Assembly (NCBI RefSeq): GCF_000020005.1
Contig: NC_010718.1
Coordinates: 2,748,001-2,812,000 of the forward strand
Length of the DNA: 64,000 nucleotides
Direction: 5' to 3'
Origin: Natranaerobius thermophilus JW/NM-WN-LF
Lineage (GTDB): Bacteria; Bacillota; Natranaerobiia; Natranaerobiales; Natranaerobiaceae
Shown: positions 45,258-55,603 of the stretch, one piece after another
Layout of the letters: each line of letters opens with the position of its first letter
How positions within the stretch are numbered: position 1 is the stretch's first letter
Translations under genes and position numbers: made by a program
Notes under the pieces: generated by a model
Told to the model about the DNA's origin: nothing
Database searches by the model: none
The model's input: the letters and a program-made list of their open reading frames with translations, nothing else

Positions 45258-47015
45258 TCAAGTAGTTTGGTCTGAAATATTATATTCTTCGAGTTTTTTG
45301 TATAAGCCCGATCTGTGAATATTTAAGAGTTCGGCTGCTTTTTTCTTGTTATTATTAGTCTGTTTTAGGGCGGTTTCAATGGCCAGTTTTTCGGCTTCTT
45401 TGACTACTGATCTGAGCTCTAAATTATGCAAATTTATTTCATGGGATTTACTATTACTGTTATTTTGCTGTTCTTCTGCCCCAGCCCATGTTAATAAATA
45501 CTGGGGAATGCAGTCTTTTGTAATAATATTGCCTTTTGCCACATTCATTGACCTTTCCAACACATTTTTCAGTTCCCGGATATTGCCGGGCCAGTGATAG
45601 GAATTTAATATTTTATTTGCTTCCGAAGAAACGCCATTGACATTTAGACCCATTTCGTCATTCAAGTCTTTGATTATAAAATTGATCAGCTTTTCTAAAT
45701 CATCTTTCATCTCCCTCAATGGCGGAACATTAATATTAAATACATTCAAGCGATAATAAAGGTCTTCTCGAAATTTGTCCTGAGCAATCAACTGTTCTAA
45801 ATTTCTGTTCGTAGAGGCTATAATTCTGACATCTAAATCAATTACCCGCTCACTTCCTATTCTTTGCACTTCCCGTTCTTGTAGGGCTCGCAGTAGTTTC
45901 ACCTGCATATCAAAGGGCATATCGCCGATTTCGTCTAAAAATATGGTTCCTCCATTGGCAAGTTCAAATTTTCCAGGTTTCCCTTCTTTGTTAGCACCCG
46001 TAAAGGCACCTTTTTCATAACCAAAGAGTTCCGCTTCCAATAGATTTTCTGGAATAGCTGCACAGTTAACCCTGATAAAGGCCCCGTATCTTCTTAAGCT
46101 CCCATCGTGAATGGCATGGGCGAATAATTCCTTCCCGGTACCGCTTTCACCTCGGATAAGGACGGTGGAATCACTTTGAGAAGCTATTTTAGCCATTTCT
46201 TTGGCTTCTATGATTTTTTTACTTGAACCCACTATATTCTCAAAATTATATTTACTACCCTTGAGCTTTCTGACTTCACCTTTATAATAATCGAGTTCGT
46301 TAGTAGCAGCGTCTAACCTTTCAGCCAGGGCTTTTACTTCTTTGATATCTCTAAACAACACTTTTCCTAAAACCCCAACTATCTCCCCTTCTTCATAAAT
46401 GGGGACTCTGGTAGCCACCATTTCGCAGCCTTTGATTTTTTGAATTTCTCCTATTTCCGGCTTCCCCGTCTCCAGAACTTTATGCATTCTGGTATTTTCA
46501 ATAACTTCTGTCACATGTTTTCCCAGTGCTTCTTGTTCCGAAATCCCGGTAAACTGTTGATAAGCACTATTGAACTTAGTAATTATTCCATTGTGATCTA
46601 TCATAACTATGCCATCATAGGCTTTTTCCAGCACATTTTCCATGGCATTAGCAGATGATCTGGCATTAGAAAGTTCTCTTTTAAGTTTGACGGAGTCCGA
46701 TATATCTTCAAATATATAGTAATTACCGAGATGGCATTGATTTTCAATAGTAGGTTCAATAATAGGTGTTTTTATAACGGATAATGTTTTCCCGTAATAA
46801 TTTATCCTTCTTTGTGATTCCTTTTTACCTTCGGTTATAGTATCACTCTTCTTTAAGTCATCGGGTATAAAAATAATCCCTTCAATTTTTTCCCCTAAGT
46901 GATTGTGACTAATGTTAAAAGTTTCTTCTGCTTTATAATTAAAACACTCTATTTTGTTGTGCTCATCGGTAACTATTAGAGCATCATTTATAGCATTCAT
47001 TAAGCTATCAAACAA
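45258..47015 (-). CDS. PAS-domain sigma-54-dependent activator, Fis family
   Basis: 585 residues; TTG start behind AAGGA. Residues ~5-100 and ~125-230 form two PAS sensor domains. Residues ~260-500 form the AAA+ domain with GESGTGKE (Walker A) and GAFTGA (sigma-54 contact). The last ~45 residues are a Fis helix-turn-helix ([19 protein letters not shown]). It hydrolyses ATP to open sigma-54 promoters. A -24/-12 promoter and paired dyads lie directly downstream, so its target is almost certainly the CoA-transferase/SDR/amidohydrolase operon. The PAS ligand is unknown. Confidence 0.93.
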   Translation of the reverse strand: MFDSLMNAINDALIVTDEHNKIECFNYKAEETFNISHNHLGEKIEGIIFIPDDLKKSDTITEGKKESQRRINYYGKTLSVIKTPIIEPTIENQCHLGNYYIFEDISDSVKLKRELSNARSSANAMENVLEKAYDGIVMIDHNGIITKFNSAYQQFTGISEQEALGKHVTEVIENTRMHKVLETGKPEIGEIQKIKGCEMVATRVPIYEEGEIVGVLGKVLFRDIKEVKALAERLDAATNELDYYKGEVRKLKGSKYNFENIVGSSKKIIEAKEMAKIASQSDSTVLIRGESGTGKELFAHAIHDGSLRRYGAFIRVNCAAIPENLLEAELFGYEKGAFTGANKEGKPGKFELANGGTIFLDEIGDMPFDMQVKLLRALQEREVQRIGSERVIDLDVRIIASTNRNLEQLIAQDKFREDLYYRLNVFNINVPPLREMKDDLEKLINFIIKDLNDEMGLNVNGVSSEANKILNSYHWPGNIRELKNVLERSMNVAKGNIITKDCIPQYLLTWAGAEEQQNNSNSKSHEINLHNLELRSVVKEAEKLAIETALKQTNNNKKKAAELLNIHRSGLYKKLEEYNISDQTT

Positions 47016-47032
47016 AGTTTCCTTGTTAATTT

Positions 47033-48472
47033 TTAGACACCTCCGTTTTGTTTCTTGTATTTTAAAGCTTGATCTTCGGACATATTGTTAATTGTATATT
47101 CTTCTCCGGTTTCTGCATTAATTAAAACAAATCGATATCCATCCTTAACTCGGACAGGGAATCTCCATAATAGCTCGTCAGAGAGAGCGTAGAGTTGCCC
47201 TTCGGCTAGTACTTCATTTCTGGGGTTGAGTTGTTCTTTTGCTTCGTCTACGTCAACCTTTATTTCGTGACTTGCCAGATTTTCTTTCATATATTCTAGT
47301 TTTTCTTTAAGAAAATCTCTTCTTCTAAATTCTTCAATGGTGCCATCATCAAGGGTGACTGTCATATCAATAGTGCGCCTTCTAGTCAGTATATCATCCC
47401 ACTTTTCGAGAAATGTCAATTCCACCTTCCCGTCTTCTTTTTTAAGACCGTCAAGGAAAAATTCATCTTCCTGTAACCCAACATTTTCTGTCAAAAAGTC
47501 TTTTGCCTTTGTAACAGCTTCTCTTTTATCTAAATTAATTTCGTCGACCACGATATATTCTGCCATGTTAGTATCATTATAGCTGTTTCTGTCCCCACAC
47601 ACAATTTTGTGCTCGATAACTTCATCGTACTTATTAATCTCAAGCTCAGCCCGATCATGTTCTCTAAACTCAACAGTATAACGAGCAGGAGTATCTGCAC
47701 CTTGACCCGTCCTAGTTATTTCATGATCAAGTCCATGAAGATCCAATTGTCCTTGCAAATGTTCTTTTGCAATAGCCTTTGACTCATCTTGTTTTTCCTC
47801 AACTAGCTCCTCTGTGTCCATTCGATCATCAAGGTCTATCTGGAACCGTTCCTCTTCATCGGAATCCTTCCCATCATCCTTGAGCGAATCCACATAACCA
47901 TATTGATAAAAATCATTGTTTTCCGTGTATTTATCTATCTCAGTAAGGTGAGATTCTATTTTGTCGTAATCATCATCCTTTAAGTTAATGTGGATATCAT
48001 TGAGTTTTTCATGAAGTCTTTGATATTCATCCATCATAGATATAAGCAAATCCTCTGTTTCTTCGGTGAAGCCTTCTTCTTGTATCCAACCGACCAGGCT
48101 CATTGTATTATCATTTAATGATGAAAAATCAGTATATAGCTGAGATAGATTTGTAAAAGAATCGTATCTCCTTAATTTTCTAATGGCAGATTCAAAATCA
48201 CTGGAGTTATTTCGTATCTTCTCTAAATTATCTTGTTTTGTCTGTTCATTTCCCGTTGCCAGGGCATTATAGCCCCAATGAACTATCATATTTGATTTGT
48301 ATATACTATCTATCAATTGTTCATTTTTTGTCTCATTTACAATTGATTCGGCTTCGGTTTTCTGTTGATAAAGAAAGTAATTGGCGGATAAGCTGATAAA
48401 TAGTATTAATCCTATTGCAATGAAAAAGCTTCTTTTTTTCTTATCAGTCCAGTGCAATATATTCACTCCCAT
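47033..48472 (-). CDS. Membrane-anchored PepSY-like protein (YpeB-like architecture)
   Basis: 479 residues. One N-terminal membrane helix ([21 protein letters not shown]), a helical region to ~190, an acidic linker with [10 protein letters not shown], then PepSY-like repeats to the end ([28 protein letters not shown]). The layout resembles the spore germination protein YpeB, but similarity is loose. The start is uncertain: the ATG at 48472 lacks a ribosome-binding site, and a GTG or TTG a few codons in may be used. It lies 17 bp before the sigma-54 activator on the same strand. Confidence 0.6.
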   Translation of the reverse strand: MGVNILHWTDKKKRSFFIAIGLILFISLSANYFLYQQKTEAESIVNETKNEQLIDSIYKSNMIVHWGYNALATGNEQTKQDNLEKIRNNSSDFESAIRKLRRYDSFTNLSQLYTDFSSLNDNTMSLVGWIQEEGFTEETEDLLISMMDEYQRLHEKLNDIHINLKDDDYDKIESHLTEIDKYTENNDFYQYGYVDSLKDDGKDSDEEERFQIDLDDRMDTEELVEEKQDESKAIAKEHLQGQLDLHGLDHEITRTGQGADTPARYTVEFREHDRAELEINKYDEVIEHKIVCGDRNSYNDTNMAEYIVVDEINLDKREAVTKAKDFLTENVGLQEDEFFLDGLKKEDGKVELTFLEKWDDILTRRRTIDMTVTLDDGTIEEFRRRDFLKEKLEYMKENLASHEIKVDVDEAKEQLNPRNEVLAEGQLYALSDELLWRFPVRVKDGYRFVLINAETGEEYTINNMSEDQALKYKKQNGGV

Positions 48473-48532
48473 CTTTTATGGTGCGTCAAAACCCACATAC
48501 AAACCATCTAAATCCATGTAGTTAAAATCAAA

Positions 48533-49444
48533 TTAATAATTTATCTGATCAATCATTTTCAAATCCATGTGAGGTAATTCAGATCCGTCTCTTGGCCCAA
48601 GAGGTACATTAATCTCTCCAATACTAATCATTAATTCCCCGTCCCAAAATTCATCATCTTCTATCTCAAACTTGTGTTCATACTGATAGGTAGAATCAGA
48701 TAAAGTGTTTCTATTATTATAAGTTCTTCTTGCTGATAGTGTTTCGTCTTCTCCTACTTTGCTAATTAAATTCACTTGTGTTGTAAAACCATGCTCAAAT
48801 TGATCCGAATTGGTCTCACCTTTAAAGTTAATTTTATCTAAGCCTTCATCATTTCGTTCGGGTTCAGCAAGTTCTCCTTTATAGGTCCCTATTCCAGGTA
48901 TATCTATGGTGAATTTTTCACCAGGAGTTGTGGGCACTTCTTTTTGAACCCGTTTCGTTAACTCAGCATTGTACAGATAAAAGGTTAAGTCTTGCTCTAA
49001 GTCCAAACCATTAGAGAGGTCCCGGTATCGGTATTCATACCTGAAATAATCTTCAGCCAAGTTTTTCCTAGCTCTGCTATATAGGTCCGCTTCAACTAAT
49101 AAGGGCTTTGAATTTTCGCTTGTAGTATTATCTTGTTGCTTTATCAATAGCCACGGAGGATATTGTAGTTTCAGATCTAAGTCATCAAGGTCAGGATTTA
49201 GTTCATAATCAACCAGCATAATGAGTCTATAATGATATAAAATCATTTCCCTGGGCTTTAAAACTAAGTTCCCATCAAGGGTTTCTATTTCCATTTCTCC
49301 TTCTAGGTCGATGACTTGTTCATCGAAAAAGAGGTTAAAATTCCAATTATTCCTGTACCCGGCACACCCTACTATAAGTAGAATCAGTAATACAATAACA
49401 CCAAATATACTAACAACTTTTTTTAAACTTATTTTTGAGAACAT
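48533..49444 (-). CDS. Lipoprotein of unknown function
   Basis: 303 residues. Hydrophobic N-terminus and lipobox LIVGC (Cys 27). The mature part is beta-rich and acidic, with no recognised domain. It is read with the DUF4179 and ECF sigma genes upstream (98 bp gap) and may belong to the same envelope-stress unit. Confidence 0.7.
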   Translation of the reverse strand: MFSKISLKKVVSIFGVIVLLILLIVGCAGYRNNWNFNLFFDEQVIDLEGEMEIETLDGNLVLKPREMILYHYRLIMLVDYELNPDLDDLDLKLQYPPWLLIKQQDNTTSENSKPLLVEADLYSRARKNLAEDYFRYEYRYRDLSNGLDLEQDLTFYLYNAELTKRVQKEVPTTPGEKFTIDIPGIGTYKGELAEPERNDEGLDKINFKGETNSDQFEHGFTTQVNLISKVGEDETLSARRTYNNRNTLSDSTYQYEHKFEIEDDEFWDGELMISIGEINVPLGPRDGSELPHMDLKMIDQINY

Positions 49445-49542
49445 ATAAATTACTCTCCATTTTTGATATTAAAATACACGCGGTTTGCCTCACTCCGTCT
49501 TCTTTAACGGCTACTGGCGGTCTGGGATTACGTCAGTCAAGA

Positions 49543-50961
49543 TTATTCAGATGGATATTCTAATGGTAGTTCTATTTTATCATGAAATTCTAGATTGAGT
49601 CCTACCCTGGATAAATTAATGTCCATTTCATCTTCGATATTAGTATCATAATGGAAGGTCTTAATGGTATAGTCTTTATCTTGGAAATGTTTGGTTGAGG
49701 TTTCCCCGGTACGTTCACCATTAACTCTAATCGAACTTACAGCCAAAGTATCAGGAATTTTAAATGTAACCTCACCATTTTGAGTGATATCTTTGATCTG
49801 TAGTTCTTCATCCATATACTCTATGCTTTTTGGGATTTCTTCTGTTCGCACAGTATGATGTTTTTCTGTATCATCACCTACTTGGACATAATCAAAGCCT
49901 AAGTATAATTCATCTATATCTTCAAGTTCAAAGTAAAGTGAAGGAACGAAATAAAAGGTTTTTTTGTGTCGTTTATCTGCTGAAGCCGTCGATAATAAGG
50001 TTCCTTCTTGGACGTAGCGATTTCCTTCATTGTCCATCAAGTACATATTATCATATCCGACTATTGAGTAACTATCACTCATATTAGTCTCAGTATCTAT
50101 TTTCATCCTGGTAGGATTAACCGTCAAGTCTTTTATATGAAACTCTCCATGGGGAATTTCTGCTTTATTATCTATACTATATGTTTCCGAGTGCATAATA
50201 TCTTCTGGTTCAAAGTCTATATCTAAGTTCTCTATCTCAGTTAAGACTTCTTCTTGGTCATCACTGTGTCGTTCTACAGAAACTGATAAATTTAGTTCAG
50301 AAGGATCTTCCTCTAGAAATTCCTGTAATTCTCCTTGGCTAAAATTCTTTTCTGCCCTAGCTTTAATGTACTGATGTGATTCAGTATCATAATCATAAGA
50401 AATTCTTGGACCACCATGTTCGAAATCTAAAAAATCAACTGCAACTACTATATGGGGGGATCTGTCCTCATCCTCTGTTCTCTCACCAGGTAAAGTTGTG
50501 TCATTGGAATACTGTTCTTCTAAAAGTTCAGTTATTTTGTCTCCAGAAACCAGTAATGATAAAGTCATTCTTCCTTCATCAATCATTATATTTTCGAATG
50601 TAAACTTAATATCATCTTGTTCTATAGTAAATCCATCTATTTCGTCATATCCCATTTCCTGAGCGTGTTCAGTACCCCTGTCACCTTTAAACCAATCAGC
50701 GGCAGCCCCTATTATCGGTATCTCGGAAGCATAAGCGTAAAATCCGGGAAATATATTAACCGAACCAGCAAATATGAATATGATAAATAATGCAGCTGTT
50801 AGAGATTTTGTCATTAACTTCTTAAGCTTGAGGGGTCTTTTACGCTTATAAGTGGATTCAACCGTGTCAATAATTTTCTTGTCAAGGTTTTCTGGGACTG
50901 ACACTTTATCTTGTTCCTCTTTGATCTGCTTTTTGATAACATCTTCGAAATCTTTAACCAC
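49543..50961 (-). CDS. DUF4179-domain protein (anti-sigma-factor-like)
   Basis: 472 residues from a GTG at 50961 behind AAGGAGGTG, overlapping the sigma gene by 8 bp. A short cytoplasmic N-terminus (~45 residues) is followed by a membrane helix (TAALFIIFIFAGSVNIFPG) and the DUF4179 segment (YAYASEIPIIGAAADWFKGD), then a long extracellular domain. In Firmicutes, DUF4179 proteins next to ECF sigma factors are usually membrane anti-sigma factors; that function is inferred from position. Confidence 0.85.
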   Translation of the reverse strand: MVKDFEDVIKKQIKEEQDKVSVPENLDKKIIDTVESTYKRKRPLKLKKLMTKSLTAALFIIFIFAGSVNIFPGFYAYASEIPIIGAAADWFKGDRGTEHAQEMGYDEIDGFTIEQDDIKFTFENIMIDEGRMTLSLLVSGDKITELLEEQYSNDTTLPGERTEDEDRSPHIVVAVDFLDFEHGGPRISYDYDTESHQYIKARAEKNFSQGELQEFLEEDPSELNLSVSVERHSDDQEEVLTEIENLDIDFEPEDIMHSETYSIDNKAEIPHGEFHIKDLTVNPTRMKIDTETNMSDSYSIVGYDNMYLMDNEGNRYVQEGTLLSTASADKRHKKTFYFVPSLYFELEDIDELYLGFDYVQVGDDTEKHHTVRTEEIPKSIEYMDEELQIKDITQNGEVTFKIPDTLAVSSIRVNGERTGETSTKHFQDKDYTIKTFHYDTNIEDEMDINLSRVGLNLEFHDKIELPLEYPSE

Positions 50962-51490
50962 TATTATACACCTCCTTAATCTCAAGCTTTTTCCTAAGTA
51001 TTTTCAGGTTTTTATATAAGCGTGTCCTGACTGTGCCTTCTGGCAAGTTCACCAAGCCGGCAATTTCGTCCAGAGTATAACCCATATAGTACTTCAGATG
51101 GATAATTAACCTATCTTGAGGATGTAAGTCTTTAAGTGAATTATTGAGATCAATATTGTCTTCTCGATCGAGTTGTTTTTCTGTATGAGTTTCTGTAACT
51201 GCTCCCTGCATTTCTTCATCCATATTAATGACCTTATTATTTTTTCTAAGGATTTTTTGTGATTCATTAATTGTTATCCTGATGAACCACGTTTTGAAGT
51301 ATTGAGGTTTCTTTAATTGTTCAATATTTAATAGAGCTTTTTCTACTGCGCTGCACACCGCATCCATACTATCTTGTTCATTTTGTAGGTAGCAGTAAGC
51401 TACTTTATAAGCTTCATCTTTTATTTTAAGAACAATCTCTGTAAAACTATTTTTGTCACCCTGTTTTGCCTGTTTAACTAGCTGCTCCAT
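50954..51490 (-). CDS. ECF-type RNA polymerase sigma factor
   Basis: 178 residues from the ATG at 51490 behind AAAGGAGG; the frame open further upstream has no such site. Region 2 lies at ~15-85 (DSMDAVCSAVEKALLNIEQL; FKTWFIRITINESQKILRK), region 4 at ~115-168 (LDEIAGLVNLPEGTVRTRLYKNLK). It is co-transcribed with its likely anti-sigma partner, and together they probably sense envelope change. Confidence 0.92.
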   Translation of the reverse strand: MEQLVKQAKQGDKNSFTEIVLKIKDEAYKVAYCYLQNEQDSMDAVCSAVEKALLNIEQLKKPQYFKTWFIRITINESQKILRKNNKVINMDEEMQGAVTETHTEKQLDREDNIDLNNSLKDLHPQDRLIIHLKYYMGYTLDEIAGLVNLPEGTVRTRLYKNLKILRKKLEIKEVYNSG

Positions 51491-51994
51491 TGCTAACCTC
51501 CTTTCATTAGTTAGATCCATGGAAAGGCCAAATAGTTTTAGTAAATTATAAAAAAAAGATTGTATTAAGGTTGTATTGATGTTTAATGTTGATAACTATA
51601 AGTTTCATACTCACACTTTTTGAGGGCCCCAGTACCGCTCCCTCTGGACCGCTCCCTCTGCATATTATCAACCGGAATTTTCATTGTTGCTGTTTGCAAC
51701 TGGTAGGAATGTGTTTCATCGAGCTTATCGGTGTCTTCTTTAATAATTAGATATTTCCTCCACAAAATCAGATATAATTTTCAATTTTTCAAAGTTAAAT
51801 ACAGACTAGTAAGGGCACGAGTTGTACTATTCGAGATTATAGACAGGAAGAATCAGCCCTACAACAGAAAAAATAAACCAAATCAAATCGAGATACAGGA
51901 TTATATAAAGGAGGTGAATGGATTTCTTATAAGCTATAAATGAATTTTAAAGAAATGTTTCAAGTACTTACTAAATTGAAAGGAGATTTCTAAA
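51491..51994. other. Intergenic region
   Basis: AT-rich. A 60-codon minus-strand frame (51583-51765) contains a 12-base direct duplication (CCGCTCCCTCTG twice near 51635-51660) and lacks a convincing start. No gene I can support. Confidence 0.4.
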
Positions 51995-52699
51995 GTGAAA
52001 AAATATGTTAGTGTAGTTTTAACTTTCTTGTTGGTTTTTAGCAGTTTCTCTATGGCTAGTGTTGAAGCTTCACAATACCAGGAACTGACCAAAGAGTTGG
52101 CAGAAGAGTTAGAGAAATATATTTATCCAAAACGCGATGGTACAATGTACTTTGATATAGAAAGAGCTAAAAAAGAAGGGTATAATGAGCAACAACTAAA
52201 CGAGGTACAAGAAGTAATTGACAGAATGAATGAAAGTATCGAAAAAGGATATATTACTGTAGGTGAAACTGAAAATGATAAGAGAATTAGTAAAATGGAA
52301 GATGAAGACTTCGACCCTGAGCATTGGAGCCCTTCACCAGTAAAATCACAAGCTAGAAAAGCATTTTGTTTAAGCCATAGTCAAGCGGAAGATTTGGAAA
52401 AACATCTTAGAGAAGAAGGTCTATCTGATTTTGCAACTTTTCTAGGTGGAGCTGCAATATCTGGGGCAGGTTTATATAAAGTTTTTGGAGCATATTCTTT
52501 TGTCGGAAGTACTTTATGGGGTGCTGTTACTATGGGAGGTCAATATGATGATTTAAGAAATGGTTTGGTAGATGCAGCCTGGGAAATGGATGATGATCAA
52601 TACGTTGTGATAACCTCCAGGGTAGAACATGTTTGGCATAGATTCGGGGATTGGACTGATGAAGAACCACCAGATGAACAAAATTCAGAGAATATTTAG
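51995..52699 (+). CDS. Secreted protein with glycine-rich hydrophobic segment
   Basis: 234 residues; GTG start behind AAAGGAG. Signal peptide to about residue 26 (ASVEASQ). Helical acidic region, then DFATFLGGAAISGAGLYKVFGAYSFVGSTLWG near 150-180, a Gly-rich membrane-active-looking stretch like those of bacteriocins or pore formers. An acidic C-terminus follows. No family recognised and no immunity or export genes beside it, so a bacteriocin role is only a possibility. Confidence 0.65.
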   Translation: MKKYVSVVLTFLLVFSSFSMASVEASQYQELTKELAEELEKYIYPKRDGTMYFDIERAKKEGYNEQQLNEVQEVIDRMNESIEKGYITVGETENDKRISKMEDEDFDPEHWSPSPVKSQARKAFCLSHSQAEDLEKHLREEGLSDFATFLGGAAISGAGLYKVFGAYSFVGSTLWGAVTMGGQYDDLRNGLVDAAWEMDDDQYVVITSRVEHVWHRFGDWTDEEPPDEQNSENI

Positions 52700-52911
52700 G
52701 AAAAGATATAGAAAATCATCGAGTAGATAGTGATGCACTAGAAAATTATATTGACTAAACAAATCTTTGTTCAGATGCATATTATCTATTAACTTTAAAA
52801 CACACCCTTCTTAATTTAAGATTCTCTATGTAAAGGGTAAACTGATGTAAAATTTTGGAAATCAGGGATGTAGTAATCCAAAGCTAAAATTTTGCTCTTT
52901 TAAAAACTAAA

Positions 52912-54111
52912 TTAAGCAGCGTGTTTTTCTCTAGCTTTTAAGAATTTGTTTTCATTGTAGGGTTCTTTGTTCAGCCACATAGCATAGAGTATCCTGACCC
53001 AAATATTAGCTAGAGCCCTTGCAGCCTCATGATGCTGTTTGCCTTCTTTTCGCTTTCTGAGGTAATAATCTCTGGCCCAGGGGACCCACCTCGCAGTTTG
53101 AAGAGCAAATTGATGCAAAGCGTTTCTAAAAGGTTTAATACAAGAATGCCGCCTTTTCACAATACGCATTTTGCCACTTTGATGTAGTACTGGTGAAGTT
53201 CCCGCAAGGGCTTGGACTACCGAGGCGTCAGCATAACGGCTTCTATCATCTCCCCACTCTGCCAGCAGCCTCGGTGCTATACGCTTACCGGCACCTGGCA
53301 AGCTTTCAAAAAGTTTACTGTCAGAGTGGGACTTAAAAAGTTTTTCAATTTCCCTGTCATACTCTTTAATGTGCTCTAATAAAGGCTCTAGCTGATCAAG
53401 GATAGTAAATAAAAACTTAGACTTGGCAGAACAAATAGCCCTGTTACCTTCTAAATTACGTCTTTGAAGCTTTGTGAATATTTCATTAGCTTTAGATAAA
53501 GGGTTAGGATGATTTTGCTTTTTCAAAAACTTGTAGATATCATCTCTGCTAGCTTTACGAGCCTGTTTTGGAGTAGGATATTTTCTTAAGAAAGCTAGAG
53601 AGATAGGTAGAGTTATTTTAGAAAATAATTCAAGAGCTACAGGATAGTATTCTTTCAGTGTTGAAATCAGCCTATTTGTTAGCCTAGTACTTTCTTGTAT
53701 AAGGGCGTCTTGATCTCTGGTGAGTACTTTAAGCTCTTGGATATGTTCCGAATCAGGCTCTAGCTTATGTAAGTCATGGAGCTCTGATCTGCCCATATTA
53801 GCTAGTATTTTAGCATCAATAAAGTCAGTTTTAGCCCCGGAAGCTTTTCGTCTAGCATCAACTAGCTTGGGGTTAACAGAATAAACAGTGAAGTTATTTT
53901 CTAAAAGATATTGAGTTAAAAGTCCATGTTTGGTTTCAATTAAGCAGCAGAAGTTTTCAGGATTATCGTCATGTTTCAAAAGTTTAGTTTCTAAAGTTTC
54001 AAATCCATCTTGAGAATGTTGAATAGTGAAGTTATCTAGTTCTCTACCATCGCCACTCATGACCAGGATATCATGTTTTGTATCAGCCCAATCAATCCCA
54101 ACAAAGTACAT
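52912..54111 (-). CDS. IS110-family transposase
   Basis: 399 residues. N-terminal DEDD domain: GIDWADTKHD at residue 5, ETKHGLLTQYLL near 60, KTDFIDAKILANMGRSE near 97. C-terminal Tnp_20 domain: LPGAGKRIAPRLLAEWGD with the serine-bearing segment ALAGTSPVLHQSG. Complete. Only distantly related to the IS110 protein at 25856, so a second, independent element. Its ATG is preceded by AGGAGGT and a structured non-coding leader of about 200 bp. Confidence 0.93.
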   Translation of the reverse strand: MYFVGIDWADTKHDILVMSGDGRELDNFTIQHSQDGFETLETKLLKHDDNPENFCCLIETKHGLLTQYLLENNFTVYSVNPKLVDARRKASGAKTDFIDAKILANMGRSELHDLHKLEPDSEHIQELKVLTRDQDALIQESTRLTNRLISTLKEYYPVALELFSKITLPISLAFLRKYPTPKQARKASRDDIYKFLKKQNHPNPLSKANEIFTKLQRRNLEGNRAICSAKSKFLFTILDQLEPLLEHIKEYDREIEKLFKSHSDSKLFESLPGAGKRIAPRLLAEWGDDRSRYADASVVQALAGTSPVLHQSGKMRIVKRRHSCIKPFRNALHQFALQTARWVPWARDYYLRKRKEGKQHHEAARALANIWVRILYAMWLNKEPYNENKFLKAREKHAA

Positions 54112-54129
54112 CTTAAGACCTCCTTTAGG

Positions 54130-54290
54130 TGATGGTATTTAGTAGCAGTGGTGATCCTCGTCTAGCATCGGTGCTCGAGGCACAACTTCTCTATAGTCCG
54201 TAACTGCTACTTATGGTATCCGGGGAAGACATTTCTTAAATAAGCAGTCACACTGGCTAGGAGGTGATGGTCTTTCCCCGGATGGCCACC
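54130..54290 (-). ncRNA. Candidate IS110 bridge RNA region
   Basis: Upstream of the transposase gene. Two stem-loops with large internal loops. Stem 1: GTAGCAGT (54142-54149) with ACTGCTAC (54203-54210), enclosing CCTCG/CGAGG. Stem 2: ATCCGGGGAAGAC (54218) with GTCTTTCCCCGGAT (54270), one bulge, enclosing ~40 unpaired bases. Two looped stems in the non-coding end of an IS110 element are what bridge RNAs look like. Confidence 0.6.
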
Positions 54291-54410
54291 TTTACTTTAT
54301 TATTACGTGATCCAAGAGGGACTTTCCTGCCCTTCTATAAATAACTATAACAGACGAGAGGGGTGTGTTATTATTTCAGTCAAAGAGGTTGACATGCAAG
54401 GAGGGTAACT

Positions 54411-54917
54411 TTGAAATTAACTGGTATATTACCAACTATTATTGAACGGAATAACAAGTATGTCGTATATCCGTTAGGCCCTTTGGGGAGGGGGTTCTTT
54501 ATTTCTAAAAATAAAAAGAATACTCTCAGGGAATTTATCAAACTTTACATTGGCTTTGTTGTATTTTATATACTGGTATTTTACAGCATTGATACAGGCC
54601 CGATATTTGAGCTACCAATAACTACTGCGTTTTTTCTAGGCGTTGTTGGCGGTTTTCTAATCACTAGATTACTGGTATTTAACGAAACAACCTGCCATGA
54701 AAGGCTCACTGCTTTAGAGCGATCAAGAAAATCAAAAGGAATTGATTTATTCATATATTTAATATCAGCTTTAATATTGTTATTTCTGTCCATATATTAT
54801 TTATTTCAAACAGAAAGTCTTGTTTGGTTTTTGGGAATCCTGGCCTTGTTTTATTATTTAGTAACATGCCTGGATTCCATTTTGATAATAAAAACTAAAT
54901 ATTTTAATTTTAATTGA
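54411..54917 (+). CDS. Small integral membrane protein
   Basis: 168 residues; TTG start behind AAGGAGGG. About four membrane segments (FVVFYILVFYSI; TAFFLGVVGGFLITRLLVF; LFIYLISALILLFLSIYYLF; VWFLGILALFYYLV). No known family recognised. 80 bp before the LRR gene on the same strand, possibly co-expressed. Confidence 0.65.
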   Translation: MKLTGILPTIIERNNKYVVYPLGPLGRGFFISKNKKNTLREFIKLYIGFVVFYILVFYSIDTGPIFELPITTAFFLGVVGGFLITRLLVFNETTCHERLTALERSRKSKGIDLFIYLISALILLFLSIYYLFQTESLVWFLGILALFYYLVTCLDSILIIKTKYFNFN

Positions 54918-54996
54918 CGCGCTAAAAGCATTAGATTTTTAATGGAAATATATGGTACAATAAAGAAAAGGCTCAACCCTCAAGGAGGTCACTTCT

Positions 54997-55590
54997 ATGG
55001 CAAGATATCAATTGCCAAGATATCAAAAGATTATAGCAGGGGTAATCGTATTATTTGTTTTAGCTATTGTCTTGGATTATTACTTTGACGATGATATAGT
55101 CCGCATTTCCGATCCAGAGCTTCGAGAACACATTCGTCGGGAGTTAAACAAAGAACCTTATATGACTGTATTAAGTATTGGAGATGATATTAAACCAAAA
55201 GATATGGAAGAGTTGACTACTATTGGTATAGCAGGGGTTGAGGCGGATAATATTAAAAATTTAGAAGGCATTGAATACGCTACAAATTTGGAAGAACTAT
55301 ATCTACCATGGAATAAAATTAAAGACCTCTCACCTTTAAGTGAACTGGAGGATTTAAAAGAACTAGATCTCCAAAATAATAATATAGAAGATATCACCCC
55401 GATAGGTGACTTGCAAAACCTAGAAAAGCTAAATCTATTTGGAAATGAAGTTAAAGATATCAAACCACTTCTTGAACTGGATAACTTAGAAAAAGTAGTT
55501 TTGGAAAATAATAATTTAGATCTTGATGATGAAGAAACAAAAAAAGTAATTAAAGAATTGGACGACAGAAATGTAGAAGTTAAGTATTAA
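54997..55590 (+). CDS. Membrane-anchored leucine-rich repeat protein
   Basis: 197 residues; ATG behind AAGGAGG. One N-terminal helix (IIAGVIVLFVLAIVLDYYF), then a cap (SDPELREHIRRELNKE...DMEELTTIGI) and four internalin-type LRRs (LEELYLPWNKIKDLSPLSEL). The cap plus LRR closely resembles the ectodomain of the BlaR1 fusion at 27418 (LEKQIREELEIEDGEDITKADMKEL). So a free and a peptidase-fused version of the same module exist in this window. Binding partner unknown. Confidence 0.85.
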   Translation: MARYQLPRYQKIIAGVIVLFVLAIVLDYYFDDDIVRISDPELREHIRRELNKEPYMTVLSIGDDIKPKDMEELTTIGIAGVEADNIKNLEGIEYATNLEELYLPWNKIKDLSPLSELEDLKELDLQNNNIEDITPIGDLQNLEKLNLFGNEVKDIKPLLELDNLEKVVLENNNLDLDDEETKKVIKELDDRNVEVKY

Positions 55591-55603
55591 ATAATTTTAA
55601 AAG

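Noticed and set aside
51583-51765. 60-codon minus-strand ORF
   Set aside because: No convincing start at the right distance from the GGAGG, and an internal 12-base duplication; could be a relic but not supported as a gene.
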